Below, one piece after another: positions 9,613 through 19,141 of a DNA stretch of 64,000 bases (position 1 is the stretch's first letter; the number at the start of each line of letters is the position of its first letter). The stretch lies in assembly GCF_014207135.1 (NCBI RefSeq), contig NZ_JACHCC010000008.1, positions 186,001 to 250,000 of the forward strand, given 5' to 3'. The position numbers were made by a program, and so were the translations under genes. The DNA is from Pedobacter cryoconitis (GTDB lineage: Bacteria > Bacteroidota > Bacteroidia > Sphingobacteriales > Sphingobacteriaceae). The notes beneath the pieces were generated by a model. The model was not told the origin of the DNA. It was given only the letters and a program-made list of their open reading frames with translations, and made no database searches.

Positions 9613-10194
9613 TTAAGCCCACGATTTATCTCCCTTTTGATAAGGTACATCTCCCTCATAACGCCCCGGTACCGCTATATAGCGCTGTGCCTTAGTGCAG
9701 CCTATTTCGGAAGTAAAATATCCCAGAAGGGTTAATTGCTTCATCATGGTAAAATAGTGGCCTGGCAAATCAGCTTCTTTCTGGTTGTTTCTTTTCAACT
9801 GATATGCCTTTGCTTCCTTGTCAAGTGCCTCTAATAGAGCTAATTTTTGCTGCGGATTAGCATCCATAAATCCCAGATTATACATTTTTTTACACGCGTC
9901 ATTGAGCTTACCGATACCCTTATAAAAAATCTGCTGATCTGTTGCTGAATAACAGTCCCGGACCATTACAGTCATCCATGTGCCAACGTTAGCCGCCTTG
10001 GCTCCAGGGCTTTGGGTAGCAGGTAATATAGTATCGGCAACCTCGTTCAGAAATTCACGGTCTTTCTGACTAAAAGCTATAGCACTGCCCTGTTTTCCTT
10101 TGTCAGAACTACAACCAATAAGTAAAGCATTTCCCCCGATGATAGCCCCACCGGTAAGCAAGGCAATCATCTTCAAAAGTTCTCTTCTTTCCAT
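9613..10194 (-). CDS. Gluconate 2-dehydrogenase subunit 3 family protein
   Basis: 193 residues. The N-terminus MERRELLKMIALLTGGAIIGG has a twin-arginine-like motif and hydrophobic stretch and is followed by a lipobox-like cysteine (LIGCSS), so a Tat-exported, possibly lipidated small subunit is likely. In this family it escorts the FAD-containing large subunit. The GMC gene ends 4 bp upstream, the usual pairing. Electron acceptor and exact sugar are unknown. Confidence 0.88.
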   Translation of the reverse strand: MERRELLKMIALLTGGAIIGGNALLIGCSSDKGKQGSAIAFSQKDREFLNEVADTILPATQSPGAKAANVGTWMTVMVRDCYSATDQQIFYKGIGKLNDACKKMYNLGFMDANPQQKLALLEALDKEAKAYQLKRNNQKEADLPGHYFTMMKQLTLLGYFTSEIGCTKAQRYIAVPGRYEGDVPYQKGDKSWA

Positions 10195-10198
10195 CTGT

Positions 10199-11878
10199 TT
10201 AAATGTTATTCTTCTTTAATTCATCGACGGCATGATCTACAGCCCTGGCTGTTAAGGCCATATAAGTTAGGGATGGATTCTGACAAGCAGATGAAGTCAT
10301 ACAGGCTCCATCTGTGACAAATACATTCATACAATCCCATACCTGGTTCCATTTGTTCAGAACAGATGTTTTAGGATCCCTGCCCATTCTCGCCGTCCCC
10401 ATTTCATGAATGCCATGCCCTAAAGCGTGTCCGTTATCCCAGGTATTGACATTCTTCACTCCTGAGGCCTCAAACATAGCTTTCATTTCTTCCTTCATAT
10501 CCTTACGCATTTTGAATTCGTTCTCTTTCAATTCTGCATCCATAGCCAATACAGGCAGCCCCCATTTGTCCTTTTTGTGCGGATCTAGTGAAATCTTGTT
10601 TTCATGATAGGGCAATATCTCTCCGAAACCGGTTGCCCCGATGGTCCAACGACCAGGTTCCGTCAGCGCATCCTTAAAATTCCCGCCAATATTTAATTCG
10701 GCGATTTCCCTGCCCCAGCCTTCTCTACTTGCGCCCCCCTGATAACCAAAGCCACGCAGGTAATCTCTTTTATCTCCGGCCAGGTTAACAAATCTTGGAA
10801 TATAGAATCCATTAGCTCTCCTGCCGAATACATATTTATCTTCATAACCTTCAACAGTTCCTGAAGCACCGACATTGTAATGATGATCCATTACATTATG
10901 TCCCAGTTCACCACTACTGCTTCCCAAACCACCTGGCCAGACAGCAGTTGCAGAGTTAAACAGGATCCAGGCAGTATTTAAAGTGGATGCACATAAGAAA
11001 ACAATCTTGCTTTTAAACTCATAAGTGTGATTGGTTTCTGTATCCAGTACTTCGACTCCCTTTGCCTTTTTTGTATCTACATCGTATAAAACCTGCTTTA
11101 CTAAAGAATAAGGCCGTACGGTAAGGTTCCCGGTCTTCATCGCTGCTGGTAAAGTAGAAGATTGTGTACTGAAATAGCCCCCAAAAGGACATCCTTCCCA
11201 GCACCTGTTCCGGAACTGACATTTTGTTCTTCCAGGAATTTCTGCAGTGAGATTTGCGACCCTGCCTATAATTAAATGTCTCTTCTCACCGTATTGCTTT
11301 TTTATTCTTTCCGCCATATCCTTTTCAACACAGTTCAATTCCATAGGAGGCAAAAAGTGTCCGTCCGGTAATTGCGCGAGATTTTCCAGAGAGCCACTGA
11401 TTCCCGCAAATTTCTCTACATGATCATACCAGGGAGCGAGATCTGCATAACCAATTGGCCAGGGTACAGCAATTCCGTCTTTTTCATTACCCTCAAAATC
11501 CATCTGGCTCCAGCGATAAGATTGCCTTCCCCATAATATTGACCGCCCGCCCATACGGTAACTCCGCCACCAGGTAAAAGGTTTGGTTTCGGTGTAAGGA
11601 CAATCCTCTTCATTGGCCCAGGCATCCATGACGGCTTCGGACGCTGCCCAGCCACGGTGAATCACAGGATATTTCTTTTTCTGTTCAGTAGTCGTCCCCC
11701 CTCTGTGCTCAAACTCCCATGGATTTTTCTGCGCCGTTTTATAATCTTTAATGTGATCGTAAGGGCCGCCCCGCTCCAATAGCAAAACTTTTAATCCCTT
11801 TTCACAGAGTTCTTTTGCGGCCCATCCACCGCTTATTCCAGAACCAACTACAATTGCGTCGTATGTACTATTTTCCAT
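10199..11878 (-). CDS. GMC family FAD-dependent sugar dehydrogenase, large subunit
   Basis: 559 residues. FAD dinucleotide fold at the N-terminus (AIVVGSGISGGWAAKELCEKG), a cysteine cluster CQFRNRCWEGC near residue 220 typical of gluconate-dehydrogenase-like large subunits, and the C-terminal GMC region with GTARMGRDP and NPSLTYMALTARAVDHAV. It oxidises a sugar or sugar acid, and members paired with a subunit 3 protein in Bacteroidota include 3-keto-sugar-forming enzymes. First gene of the xyl operon and divergent from an AraC regulator 241 bp away. It has no signal peptide itself, so export would depend on the Tat partner. Confidence 0.9.
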   Translation of the reverse strand: MENSTYDAIVVGSGISGGWAAKELCEKGLKVLLLERGGPYDHIKDYKTAQKNPWEFEHRGGTTTEQKKKYPVIHRGWAASEAVMDAWANEEDCPYTETKPFTWWRSYRMGGRSILWGRQSYRWSQMDFEGNEKDGIAVPWPIGYADLAPWYDHVEKFAGISGSLENLAQLPDGHFLPPMELNCVEKDMAERIKKQYGEKRHLIIGRVANLTAEIPGRTKCQFRNRCWEGCPFGGYFSTQSSTLPAAMKTGNLTVRPYSLVKQVLYDVDTKKAKGVEVLDTETNHTYEFKSKIVFLCASTLNTAWILFNSATAVWPGGLGSSSGELGHNVMDHHYNVGASGTVEGYEDKYVFGRRANGFYIPRFVNLAGDKRDYLRGFGYQGGASREGWGREIAELNIGGNFKDALTEPGRWTIGATGFGEILPYHENKISLDPHKKDKWGLPVLAMDAELKENEFKMRKDMKEEMKAMFEASGVKNVNTWDNGHALGHGIHEMGTARMGRDPKTSVLNKWNQVWDCMNVFVTDGACMTSSACQNPSLTYMALTARAVDHAVDELKKNNI

Positions 11879-12119
11879 AAGCAGCTTTAATTGAAATTTC
11901 AGACATAAGAATATATTTGGTTTATTATTCGATCGGTTGTTCGGCTAATTTTATAGTTCAACTTAAAATTATTCCAGCACAGCCGATTCCTTAATTTTAA
12001 ATCTACCGAATTATATAAGTGCCGCTCAACCGTTATTTATTGAAAAAAATATGCTATCTGATCAATTATAAGATTGAATTGTATTATTTTAGGTTAATAT
12101 AGCAGTCGAACCAAACTTC

Positions 12120-12968
12120 ATGAAAACACTAATTCAGAAAATACATCTGGAAGAACATCACTCTTTTGCCTGCCGGACCTACAGAACACCTGATTTTGAA
12201 ACTGCCTGGCACAAGCATCTGGAATGTGAGCTAATTCTGATTACAGAGGGAAATGGAACAGCATTGATAGGTGATTATATTGGAGAATATAAAGAGGGTG
12301 ACATATTTTTTCTGGGCCCTAATGTACCACACTGGTTCAGAAAATCTTCACAAAAAATTGTTGGTAGTGCCATTGTAATTCATTTTCTAAGAGATTTCTG
12401 CGGCGAGACATTTTTGGCGTTGCCTGAGATAAAGCCTGTAGCCAGATTATTAGAAAATAAAAATACGGGTATTCAGTTACAAGAGAACTTATCAATAGAT
12501 ATAGCTGTGTTAATCCGGCAACTGGAGCATATGGAAGGTATTGAACGTATTCAACTTTTGTTAAACTGTTTACAGAAAATCAGCATATCACCAGAGCAAA
12601 AGGTTATTACAATGACCTTTGACACGATTACCAGTGGCGAAGAAAATTCCGTTATAGAAATCATTATAGATTATTCTTTTAAACATTTTCTCAATCCGAT
12701 ATCTTTAAAAGAAGTTGCAGGTATTACCAGGATGTCCATCCCGGCATTCTGTCGTTTCTTTAAACGGAATATTAAAAAAAGCTATTTTGATTTTATTAAA
12801 GAGATCAGAATCGGGCACGCCTGTAAACTTTTGAGAGAAACAAACCGGCCCGTTTTAGATATTTGCTACGACAGCGGCTATAACAGCTGGGCACATTTTA
12901 GTAAACAATTTAAAACCGTAACTAAGATACCTCCATCACAATATAGAAAGCAGCATATCAAGAATTAA
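12120..12968 (+). CDS. AraC family regulator with cupin sensor domain
   Basis: 282 residues. An N-terminal cupin (WHKHLECELILITEGNG, then GDIFFLGPNVPHWF) is expected to bind a sugar. The C-terminal double HTH (about 185-280) has the second-helix signature CYDSGYNSWAHFSKQFKT. It diverges from the GMC/subunit 3/xylB/xylA operon, which it probably activates. Its stop overlaps the convergent downstream gene by 4 bp (ttaa). Confidence 0.92.
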   Translation: MKTLIQKIHLEEHHSFACRTYRTPDFETAWHKHLECELILITEGNGTALIGDYIGEYKEGDIFFLGPNVPHWFRKSSQKIVGSAIVIHFLRDFCGETFLALPEIKPVARLLENKNTGIQLQENLSIDIAVLIRQLEHMEGIERIQLLLNCLQKISISPEQKVITMTFDTITSGEENSVIEIIIDYSFKHFLNPISLKEVAGITRMSIPAFCRFFKRNIKKSYFDFIKEIRIGHACKLLRETNRPVLDICYDSGYNSWAHFSKQFKTVTKIPPSQYRKQHIKN

Positions 12969-13321
12969 CTTTCTATCTCCTCAATAGTTAATTCTTGATT
13001 GGTAAGTGCAAAATAAAGATTCTGGATCTGGTGAACGTATTGCAGTTTATAATCCAGCATGGCGATTTCACCATCCATAGGCTGTAAACTTTCACTTAAT
13101 ACGAACTGATGGCCATTCTTCTTTTCCAATACGTAAGTGATTTCATTTCCTTCGTCATATTCAAACTCAAACCGTTCAAAACCAAATTTAACCACCCACT
13201 CTTCTGTTAAAGGAATTGGCTCCATCATCCCGGCAGAATCAATATCAGATCCATAAGGTATTTGCTCAGGATGACCATGATCTAAGGTGTAATTTCCAAT
13301 TCTTAACTCGCTTGCTTCCAT
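12965..13321 (-). CDS. Small unknown protein
   Basis: 118 residues, acidic, beta-rich, without signal peptide. It starts MEASELRIGNYTLDHG and has a hydrophobic strand pattern (VVKFGFERFEFEYDEG). 'ELRIGN' openings followed by a short beta domain are frequent in phage- and Bacteroidota-type small proteins, but no function is known to me. Converges on the AraC gene with a 4-bp overlap. Confidence 0.65.
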   Translation of the reverse strand: MEASELRIGNYTLDHGHPEQIPYGSDIDSAGMMEPIPLTEEWVVKFGFERFEFEYDEGNEITYVLEKKNGHQFVLSESLQPMDGEIAMLDYKLQYVHQIQNLYFALTNQELTIEEIES

Positions 13322-13422
13322 AATTTATTATTCGTGCGCAAAATTAGAATAAAAAAGCAATCAAATTCTTTTTTAATACTTCGGTTCAACTATCTTTAAA
13401 AATTACGCTCTAAATCAACACA

Positions 13423-14298
13423 ATGAAAATAAAATTAATATTAATTACACTATCTGTTATTACATTATACTCCTGCAAAAAAGGCAAACCAGAAATCACC
13501 CCGGAACCTGTCAGGTATTCAAAGATAGAATCATTTCTTACTCCTTATGAAAATGAACAGTTAGTACCTTCCAAAAGGTTTTTGTTGAGTAGTAAATCCT
13601 TCGATAATAGTGGTCATTTAACATTGTATTTGTATCGCGTATTTGGTACTGATTTAGTCGACACTGTTGACAACACTCTTCAAAAATCAACCTATAAATA
13701 TGAAAACAACAGGATAGTCGAAGAAGATGTGCTAAGTATCGCCAAGGCTATTCATCAGGTTGATGTTAAGGTCAAATTGACATATACCAGTAAAGGGGAC
13801 ACTTCCGAAGTTACAATATATGATAATCAAACAAGCAAATTATCTGGCAGATATGTTTATTTTTATGGAAGCAACGGCATGAAATCAAAAATCACCTGTT
13901 ACAGTGTAACGGATGAAGTGGGTAGCCCAGCTGGTACAGAGTTTTATAGTCACTTCTTTAAATATGATGATAACAAGAACATTACTGAGCTTTCGGAGAT
14001 ATTACCCGATGCAAAAAATACTGTTAACTATACTATAAAATACGTTTATAATTCAAAAAACAATCTTATTAAGGCTACTAATATTACCTATCATTTTGGA
14101 CCATATTATGAAGGACAATATCAATATGATGAAAAAGGGCGGATAGTAGAATATACAAAAACCCATAACCCAGGTGTTCCGGAAAGCTGGTCCACAAGAT
14201 TCGTAAATAGCTACAATAATGACGGCCAATTATCGAAACAAATCCTATATAGTGGCACCTTTCAAATTGGAATTATAGAATATTTCTATATCAAATAA
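13423..14298 (+). CDS. Lipoprotein with YD-like beta-hairpin repeats
   Basis: 291 residues. Lipoprotein signal with cysteine at residue 18 (LYSCKKG). The mature part has about six units of the type Y-x-Y-[DN]-x-x-x-[GNR]-x-[IL], for example TYKYENNRIVEE, FFKYDDNKNITE, KYVYNSKNNLIK and QYQYDEKGRIVE. These resemble the YD repeats of RHS-like proteins and DUF4595-type lipoproteins. Probably a surface or periplasmic outer-membrane-anchored protein of unknown binding role. Followed 76 bp later by a secreted esterase-like gene on the same strand. Confidence 0.75.
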   Translation: MKIKLILITLSVITLYSCKKGKPEITPEPVRYSKIESFLTPYENEQLVPSKRFLLSSKSFDNSGHLTLYLYRVFGTDLVDTVDNTLQKSTYKYENNRIVEEDVLSIAKAIHQVDVKVKLTYTSKGDTSEVTIYDNQTSKLSGRYVYFYGSNGMKSKITCYSVTDEVGSPAGTEFYSHFFKYDDNKNITELSEILPDAKNTVNYTIKYVYNSKNNLIKATNITYHFGPYYEGQYQYDEKGRIVEYTKTHNPGVPESWSTRFVNSYNNDGQLSKQILYSGTFQIGIIEYFYIK

Positions 14299-14374
14299 TA
14301 GATGTAAAATTCAAATTATGGAATCAGGAAAACAATTGCATCTGTAAAAGAAACCATTTATAAACCTTTCTTTT

Positions 14375-15337
14375 ATGAAAAAAAATTACATCCTCATTTT
14401 GATCCTGATCCTTTCTTCTGTCGGCAGAAGCTATTCACAAGACAAAAACATAAATTGGATTAATAAAAACGTCCATCCTTTATCATCAGACTCAGCCATG
14501 AATGAGTTATCATTCTTATCGGATGAGCTGAAAGGAAACTCAATAATCGGTCTTGGAGAAGCATCTCATGGCACGAAAGAATTCTTTGATCAAAAAAGCC
14601 GTATCATCAAATACCTGGTTACCCAGCTTAATTATAAGAGCCTCGGGTTTGAAATGCACACTTCTACAGTCGATTCTATCAATCAATATGTACTAAATGG
14701 CAAAGGCAATTTAAAAGAATTCGTGTCGAAAATGGGCCTCTATAATACCAAAGAATTTTTTCAGCTTTTTCAATTTATAAGAGCATATAATGCAAAACAA
14801 CCCGCTGTTCAAAAAGTAAATGTATTTGGCTTTGATAAACCAGACTACGCAGGCATTCCTTTGGAACGCGACAAACTGATGGCTGATGAAGTTATTCAGG
14901 CCCAACAAAAATCAGGTAACAAAACTATTATCTGGAGCCACAACGTACATCTGGCAAAAGATACAACCATGGCAAACTACCAGGGAATGGGTTATTATCT
15001 GAAACAGAAATTCGCTAAAAACTACTATGGCCTAGGTTTTGACACCTATAAAGGTTCAGTTAGTGTACTGGGTGAGGATGGTTTTATAAAACATGATTTT
15101 GTCGCTAAAGAAGGTTCTTTTACTGCTCTTTTCGCCAAAGCAAAATATCCCGTTTTTTTCATCCCTTTTAATGTAAAGTCCAGCCCGTTTTCAGGATCGA
15201 AAAACACAATTACCAATATTTATTCATCCTGGAAAGAACAGACCGATAAATCCCTTCCTATTCGTCCTGGTTTGGATTTCGACGGGCTTATTTTTATCCG
15301 GGAGACAACTGCATCTGTTAAATTAGATTTACAGTAA
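14375..15337 (+). CDS. Secreted erythromycin esterase-like protein
   Basis: 320 residues with signal peptide 1-22 (ends SYSQ). The family signature LGEASHGTKEFFDQKSRI at about 55-72, GFEMHTS, and a second histidine in IWSHNVHLAKD match the EreA/EreB-type fold. At 320 residues it is shorter than typical Ere proteins (about 400), so whether it opens macrolides is uncertain. Many Bacteroidota homologues have no known substrate. Its end overlaps the convergent fructokinase gene by 20 bp. Confidence 0.8.
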   Translation: MKKNYILILILILSSVGRSYSQDKNINWINKNVHPLSSDSAMNELSFLSDELKGNSIIGLGEASHGTKEFFDQKSRIIKYLVTQLNYKSLGFEMHTSTVDSINQYVLNGKGNLKEFVSKMGLYNTKEFFQLFQFIRAYNAKQPAVQKVNVFGFDKPDYAGIPLERDKLMADEVIQAQQKSGNKTIIWSHNVHLAKDTTMANYQGMGYYLKQKFAKNYYGLGFDTYKGSVSVLGEDGFIKHDFVAKEGSFTALFAKAKYPVFFIPFNVKSSPFSGSKNTITNIYSSWKEQTDKSLPIRPGLDFDGLIFIRETTASVKLDLQ

Positions 15338-16241
15338 AGGGATGGCTCTCTCTGAAGGCAATAAACTCCTCCAATGTATATTCAGGACAAGCCCCCTCAC
15401 GTGCGGTAACAAAAGCACCCAACGAAACTGCCTGATGCATAATCTGATCTGCGGAAGTTCCTCTTTCTAATCTTTTCGACAAAAAACCAGCTAAAAAGGA
15501 GTCGCCACTGCCAACCGTATCTTTTACCTCAATGGGTACCGTGGGGTACAAATAAAAGTCATCGCCATGCGCATAAAGCGCTCCTTTACTTCCTTTAGAA
15601 ATAATGATCTCATGCATACCAAATGTATCCTGCAAATAGTTTATACTGTCTTTTTCACTATCATAGGTCTTACCTAAAAAATCCAGCATCATACGCAGCT
15701 CTGCTTTATTGAATTTGGCGAGTTGCGTTTTATATAACAGATCTTTGATAATCTGTACATCATAATATGGTGGTCTTAAATTAATATCAAAGACATTGTA
15801 GGCACTTGCCTCAATTAATTCAAATAAGGTATTTTTAGATTTTTCGTTACGCGTAGCCAAACTGCCAAACACCAGCGCGTCCGTCGTATGAAGCAATTGT
15901 TGATCTGCTCGTCTGACTTCAATAAAATCCCAGGCTACATCCTGAACAATATCATACTGTGCATCATTATTTTCGTCCATTGTAGCTACTACCGTACTGG
16001 TAGGATGTACATCGCTGACCTGGATACCAGCGGTTGAAATATGCCAGTTTTTAATCTGATCTAATAACTGGTGTCCAAGTTCATCATTACCAACACTACT
16101 AATCATATTTGCATCAATTCCCATTTTGAAAAGGTGGTAGGCAACATTAAATGGTGCACCTCCTGCCCTCCTCTGACCTCCTGGAAATATATCCCATAAA
16201 ACTTCTCCAAAACAGGCTACTTTAATTCTATTTCCTTCCAT
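15318..16241 (-). CDS. PfkB family carbohydrate kinase, probable fructokinase
   Basis: 307 residues. PfkB signature 1 (RRAGGAPFNVAYHLFKMG, about 20-38) and signature 2 with the catalytic base (KDTVGSGDSFLAGFLSKR, near 240). In context with mannitol dehydrogenase and a sugar transporter it most likely phosphorylates fructose to fructose 6-phosphate. It is the last gene of the three-gene operon, 24 bp after the transporter. Confidence 0.92.
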   Translation of the reverse strand: MEGNRIKVACFGEVLWDIFPGGQRRAGGAPFNVAYHLFKMGIDANMISSVGNDELGHQLLDQIKNWHISTAGIQVSDVHPTSTVVATMDENNDAQYDIVQDVAWDFIEVRRADQQLLHTTDALVFGSLATRNEKSKNTLFELIEASAYNVFDINLRPPYYDVQIIKDLLYKTQLAKFNKAELRMMLDFLGKTYDSEKDSINYLQDTFGMHEIIISKGSKGALYAHGDDFYLYPTVPIEVKDTVGSGDSFLAGFLSKRLERGTSADQIMHQAVSLGAFVTAREGACPEYTLEEFIAFRESHPFTVNLI

Positions 16242-16265
16242 TGTAATTTTTTAATTATTCAATTG

Positions 16266-17591
16266 TTATTTTCCCCCCATCAGATCCTTCTCCCTGATAC
16301 GGGATCCTAATAAGGCATAGGATAACATGAGCAGTTCACATACTACAGTCATCCACCAGGTCCATCTCCAGGACCCTAAAATATCTGCCAACCCTCCCTG
16401 AACAAGCGTAAACACGGCACCACCAAATACCGCAGAGATAAATACTCCTGAAGCTTTAGAGGTATATTTGTTCAAACCTTTTATCGAAAGTGAAAAAATA
16501 CAACTCCACATCGTAGAATGTAAAAGTCCGATAGCAACCAGGAACCAAAGGTTTTGTGTAACCATGGCTATAATAGCTAGAATTGCGGCCAGTATAGTTG
16601 TAGTAGCCAATTGTGTCTTTGCAGAAATCTTACTAAAAAAACTGGAGATAGCTCTTCCTACCAGAAACCCTCCCCAGTACAGGGTAGATAGAAGAGCATG
16701 TATCCCCAGATCCACTCCCCCGATAATGATATCTGTCTTACCAAAGAAGGTCATCGGATGGCCTGAATCCATCAGTTCAAAAGCATGGAGATTGATATTG
16801 GCACCGATGGACACTTCCGTACCTACATAAAAGAAAATGGCCAGCACCCCTAGTGCAAAATGCCGGAAAGACCAAATGCTTTTTTCTAGTTTTTCTCCGG
16901 CAGTAGCCCTGGTATTCGCGATGTCCGGCAGATGAAGTTTACTGGTAATCAAAGTAACCAGAACAACGCAGCCAATCAGGGCAATAAGTGGCAATAGCAA
17001 TTGTTTAATTTCGATATTCGCTATGGAGATACCGCTAAACATGACAACGGTTACGAAAAATGGTGCGGAGGTTGTGCCTATCGAATTGATTGCTGTAGTA
17101 ATATTTAAACGTTGTACTGGCTGTGTACCAGGCAATTCATAAGAAGCCACATAGGGGTTTACCACTACCTGAATAACTGCGGCAGAAGTACCCATCAGAT
17201 AAGACCCTATGATAAAGATAATAAAACCGTAAGGCAACGCTACATTACCAAAATGAAGGGAAAAGTGTGAATATTGATCACCAAACCACGAAGAGCATAA
17301 ATACATCAGTAACCCTGAAATCATAAATATAAGGCCACGGATGATGGTATTTTTGTAGCCAAAGAGGTTTACCCATTTACTGGCCCGGGTTCCATTCAAC
17401 AGATACCCTAAAAAGAAAAAGAAAGAAATAAAAGTGGTGAATGTATTTTTTAGATTTCCGGCTTCAGCTAAAAAAGCGAATTTTAAAGGGGCTTGCAGCT
17501 GCTCATTTACCGTAGTTAAAAACCCTACTACAAAGTAAATAAAAGTAACTATTGCAAATGGCAGTATGCCATTGCGAACTTTTGTTTCCAT
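16266..17591 (-). CDS. Sugar MFS transporter (FucP/GluP type)
   Basis: 441 residues, about 12 membrane helices, including FAIVTFIYFVVGFLTTVNEQL at the N-terminus and NPYVASYELPG after helix 4, wording typical of the FucP-type sugar:H+ symporters. The operon suggests fructose or a hexitol such as mannitol as cargo. Lies between mannitol dehydrogenase (37 bp upstream) and fructokinase. Confidence 0.9.
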   Translation of the reverse strand: METKVRNGILPFAIVTFIYFVVGFLTTVNEQLQAPLKFAFLAEAGNLKNTFTTFISFFFFLGYLLNGTRASKWVNLFGYKNTIIRGLIFMISGLLMYLCSSWFGDQYSHFSLHFGNVALPYGFIIFIIGSYLMGTSAAVIQVVVNPYVASYELPGTQPVQRLNITTAINSIGTTSAPFFVTVVMFSGISIANIEIKQLLLPLIALIGCVVLVTLITSKLHLPDIANTRATAGEKLEKSIWSFRHFALGVLAIFFYVGTEVSIGANINLHAFELMDSGHPMTFFGKTDIIIGGVDLGIHALLSTLYWGGFLVGRAISSFFSKISAKTQLATTTILAAILAIIAMVTQNLWFLVAIGLLHSTMWSCIFSLSIKGLNKYTSKASGVFISAVFGGAVFTLVQGGLADILGSWRWTWWMTVVCELLMLSYALLGSRIREKDLMGGK

Positions 17592-17628
17592 AATTTTACA
17601 GATTGAGATTCAAATTAGCCTGATGGTA

Positions 17629-19065
17629 CTAAGCCACTATAGCCTGAAGTACTGATTTAATGCCTTCCTCTTTAAGCTTACTTACAAACAGGCTGTACAA
17701 TCCAACAAAATCGGTCGCCGTCTTTAAGTCTGTGCTTTTAAAAGCAGATAGGTTCAGGAAATCAATCGGTTCATTGCTGGCGATATATTTTTCATCAGCC
17801 GGAGTTAACCAGGGTTCGGCTATCGTATAAGAGAGCCCGTGATCATCTTTTTGATACTTAAGATAATGTCTGTAAGCCGCAATCAGAAACGCTAATCTTT
17901 TGAGATTCTGCCCATTTTTGAGCATCTTCATTAAATTTGGCATCACATATACCGGAAACTTTGAAATCCCGTCAAAACATAACCTGCTAAGCTGGTCACT
18001 TACTGAACGGTTGGCAAATCTTTCCAGAAGAATCCGTTTGTATTCTTCTAAATCTGTACCCTGAGGAGCTGGTACCAGAGGCGTGATATCGATATCCATA
18101 AAATCACGTACGTATTGAATGATATCTTCATCTTGCATGGCCTGGTCTACCTTACGATAGCCTTTAAGAAAAGACGGATAAGACAACAAGGTATGTGCTG
18201 CATTCAGCAGGCTCAGTTTCATGTTTTCAAAAGCTGTTACATCAGCTGCAAACTCTACTCCTACACGTTCCCAGGCCGGTCTTCCGGCAATAAAATTGTC
18301 TTCTATTACCCACTGAATAAAATCTTCACAATAGACAGGAGTCAGATCGGTCAATCCGCTTTTTTTGTTCAACCTTTCTACATCTTCAGGCATTGTAGCT
18401 GGAGTAATCCGGTCAACCATGCTATTGGGGAAGCTAACATTTACTTTAACCCATTCGGCCAGATCTTTATCCTGAGCCGTTATAAATGCCATAAAAGCAC
18501 TTTTAGCAGTATTTCCATTATGCTGCAGGTTATCACAGGAAAGAATAGTAATACCACCACTTCCTTTAGTTCTGCGCAGACGAAGTCCCTCAGCAATAAA
18601 ACCAAAAACAGTGACAGGGTGACCTGGATTTGCGAGGTCATGCTTTATCTTTTCATCTTCGAGAATAAACTTGTTTGTCGCTTTATCAAGGTTATACCCC
18701 CCTTCAGTAATTGTCAGAGTAATGATTTTAACTGCATTTTCTGCAATTTTATCCAGAACCGCCTGCGGGTCCTCAACTGCCCATAGTAATTCTTTTAATG
18801 AACCTACCTGATAGATTTTATCCTGGCCATCTCTTCCACATACTGTTAAGGTATAATCCAGATTTTGAGATCTCAAATTTTTAACGATCTTTTCGTCCGA
18901 TGGTAATAAACAGACCCCACAAATGCCCCATTTACTTTGGTCTTCATCTTTCAATAACTGATCTGTGTAAAATGCCTGATGGGCGCGGTGAAAATTACCT
19001 ACACCAATATGTAAAATACCTGCCTGGATATTTTTACGCTCGTAACTGTAGTGCTCTACATTCAT
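17629..19065 (-). CDS. Mannitol dehydrogenase family protein
   Basis: 478 residues, the long-chain polyol dehydrogenase family. N-terminal Rossmann strand GILHIGVGNFHRAHQAFY, the family signature FPNSMVDRITPAT near residue 209, and the substrate-binding helix MKLSLLNAAHTLLSYPSFLKG near 280. It likely oxidises mannitol (or an epimer) to fructose with NAD, supplying the kinase encoded downstream. First gene of the operon, with a candidate -7 element about 24 bp upstream and an operator palindrome beyond it. The hexonate oxidoreductases of the same family are an alternative. Confidence 0.92.
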   Translation of the reverse strand: MNVEHYSYERKNIQAGILHIGVGNFHRAHQAFYTDQLLKDEDQSKWGICGVCLLPSDEKIVKNLRSQNLDYTLTVCGRDGQDKIYQVGSLKELLWAVEDPQAVLDKIAENAVKIITLTITEGGYNLDKATNKFILEDEKIKHDLANPGHPVTVFGFIAEGLRLRRTKGSGGITILSCDNLQHNGNTAKSAFMAFITAQDKDLAEWVKVNVSFPNSMVDRITPATMPEDVERLNKKSGLTDLTPVYCEDFIQWVIEDNFIAGRPAWERVGVEFAADVTAFENMKLSLLNAAHTLLSYPSFLKGYRKVDQAMQDEDIIQYVRDFMDIDITPLVPAPQGTDLEEYKRILLERFANRSVSDQLSRLCFDGISKFPVYVMPNLMKMLKNGQNLKRLAFLIAAYRHYLKYQKDDHGLSYTIAEPWLTPADEKYIASNEPIDFLNLSAFKSTDLKTATDFVGLYSLFVSKLKEEGIKSVLQAIVA

Positions 19066-19088
19066 ACTAAATCCTCTATTTGGTTAAT

Positions 19089-19096
19089 CAAACTTA
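19089..19096 (-). promoter_or_regulatory. Candidate -7 element of the mannitol operon (TAAGTTTG)
   Basis: Matches TAnnTTTG on the minus strand 24 bp before the mannitol dehydrogenase start. The 36-bp palindrome lies about 46 bp upstream of it. Confidence 0.4.
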
Positions 19097-19141
19097 GAGC
19101 AACAGACCTGTGATTACAGCATGTAAACTCAGAAAATACGC

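Noticed and set aside
12000-12110. AT-rich inverted repeats upstream of the xyl AraC gene as operators
   Set aside because: Arms are only 6-8 bases of A/T-rich sequence with irregular spacing, which is expected by chance here.
18115-18786. 223-codon plus-strand open frame inside the mannitol dehydrogenase gene
   Set aside because: Fully antisense to a well-supported enzyme gene; low-complexity Cys/Ser/Phe-rich translation typical of a shadow frame, with no domain or signal.
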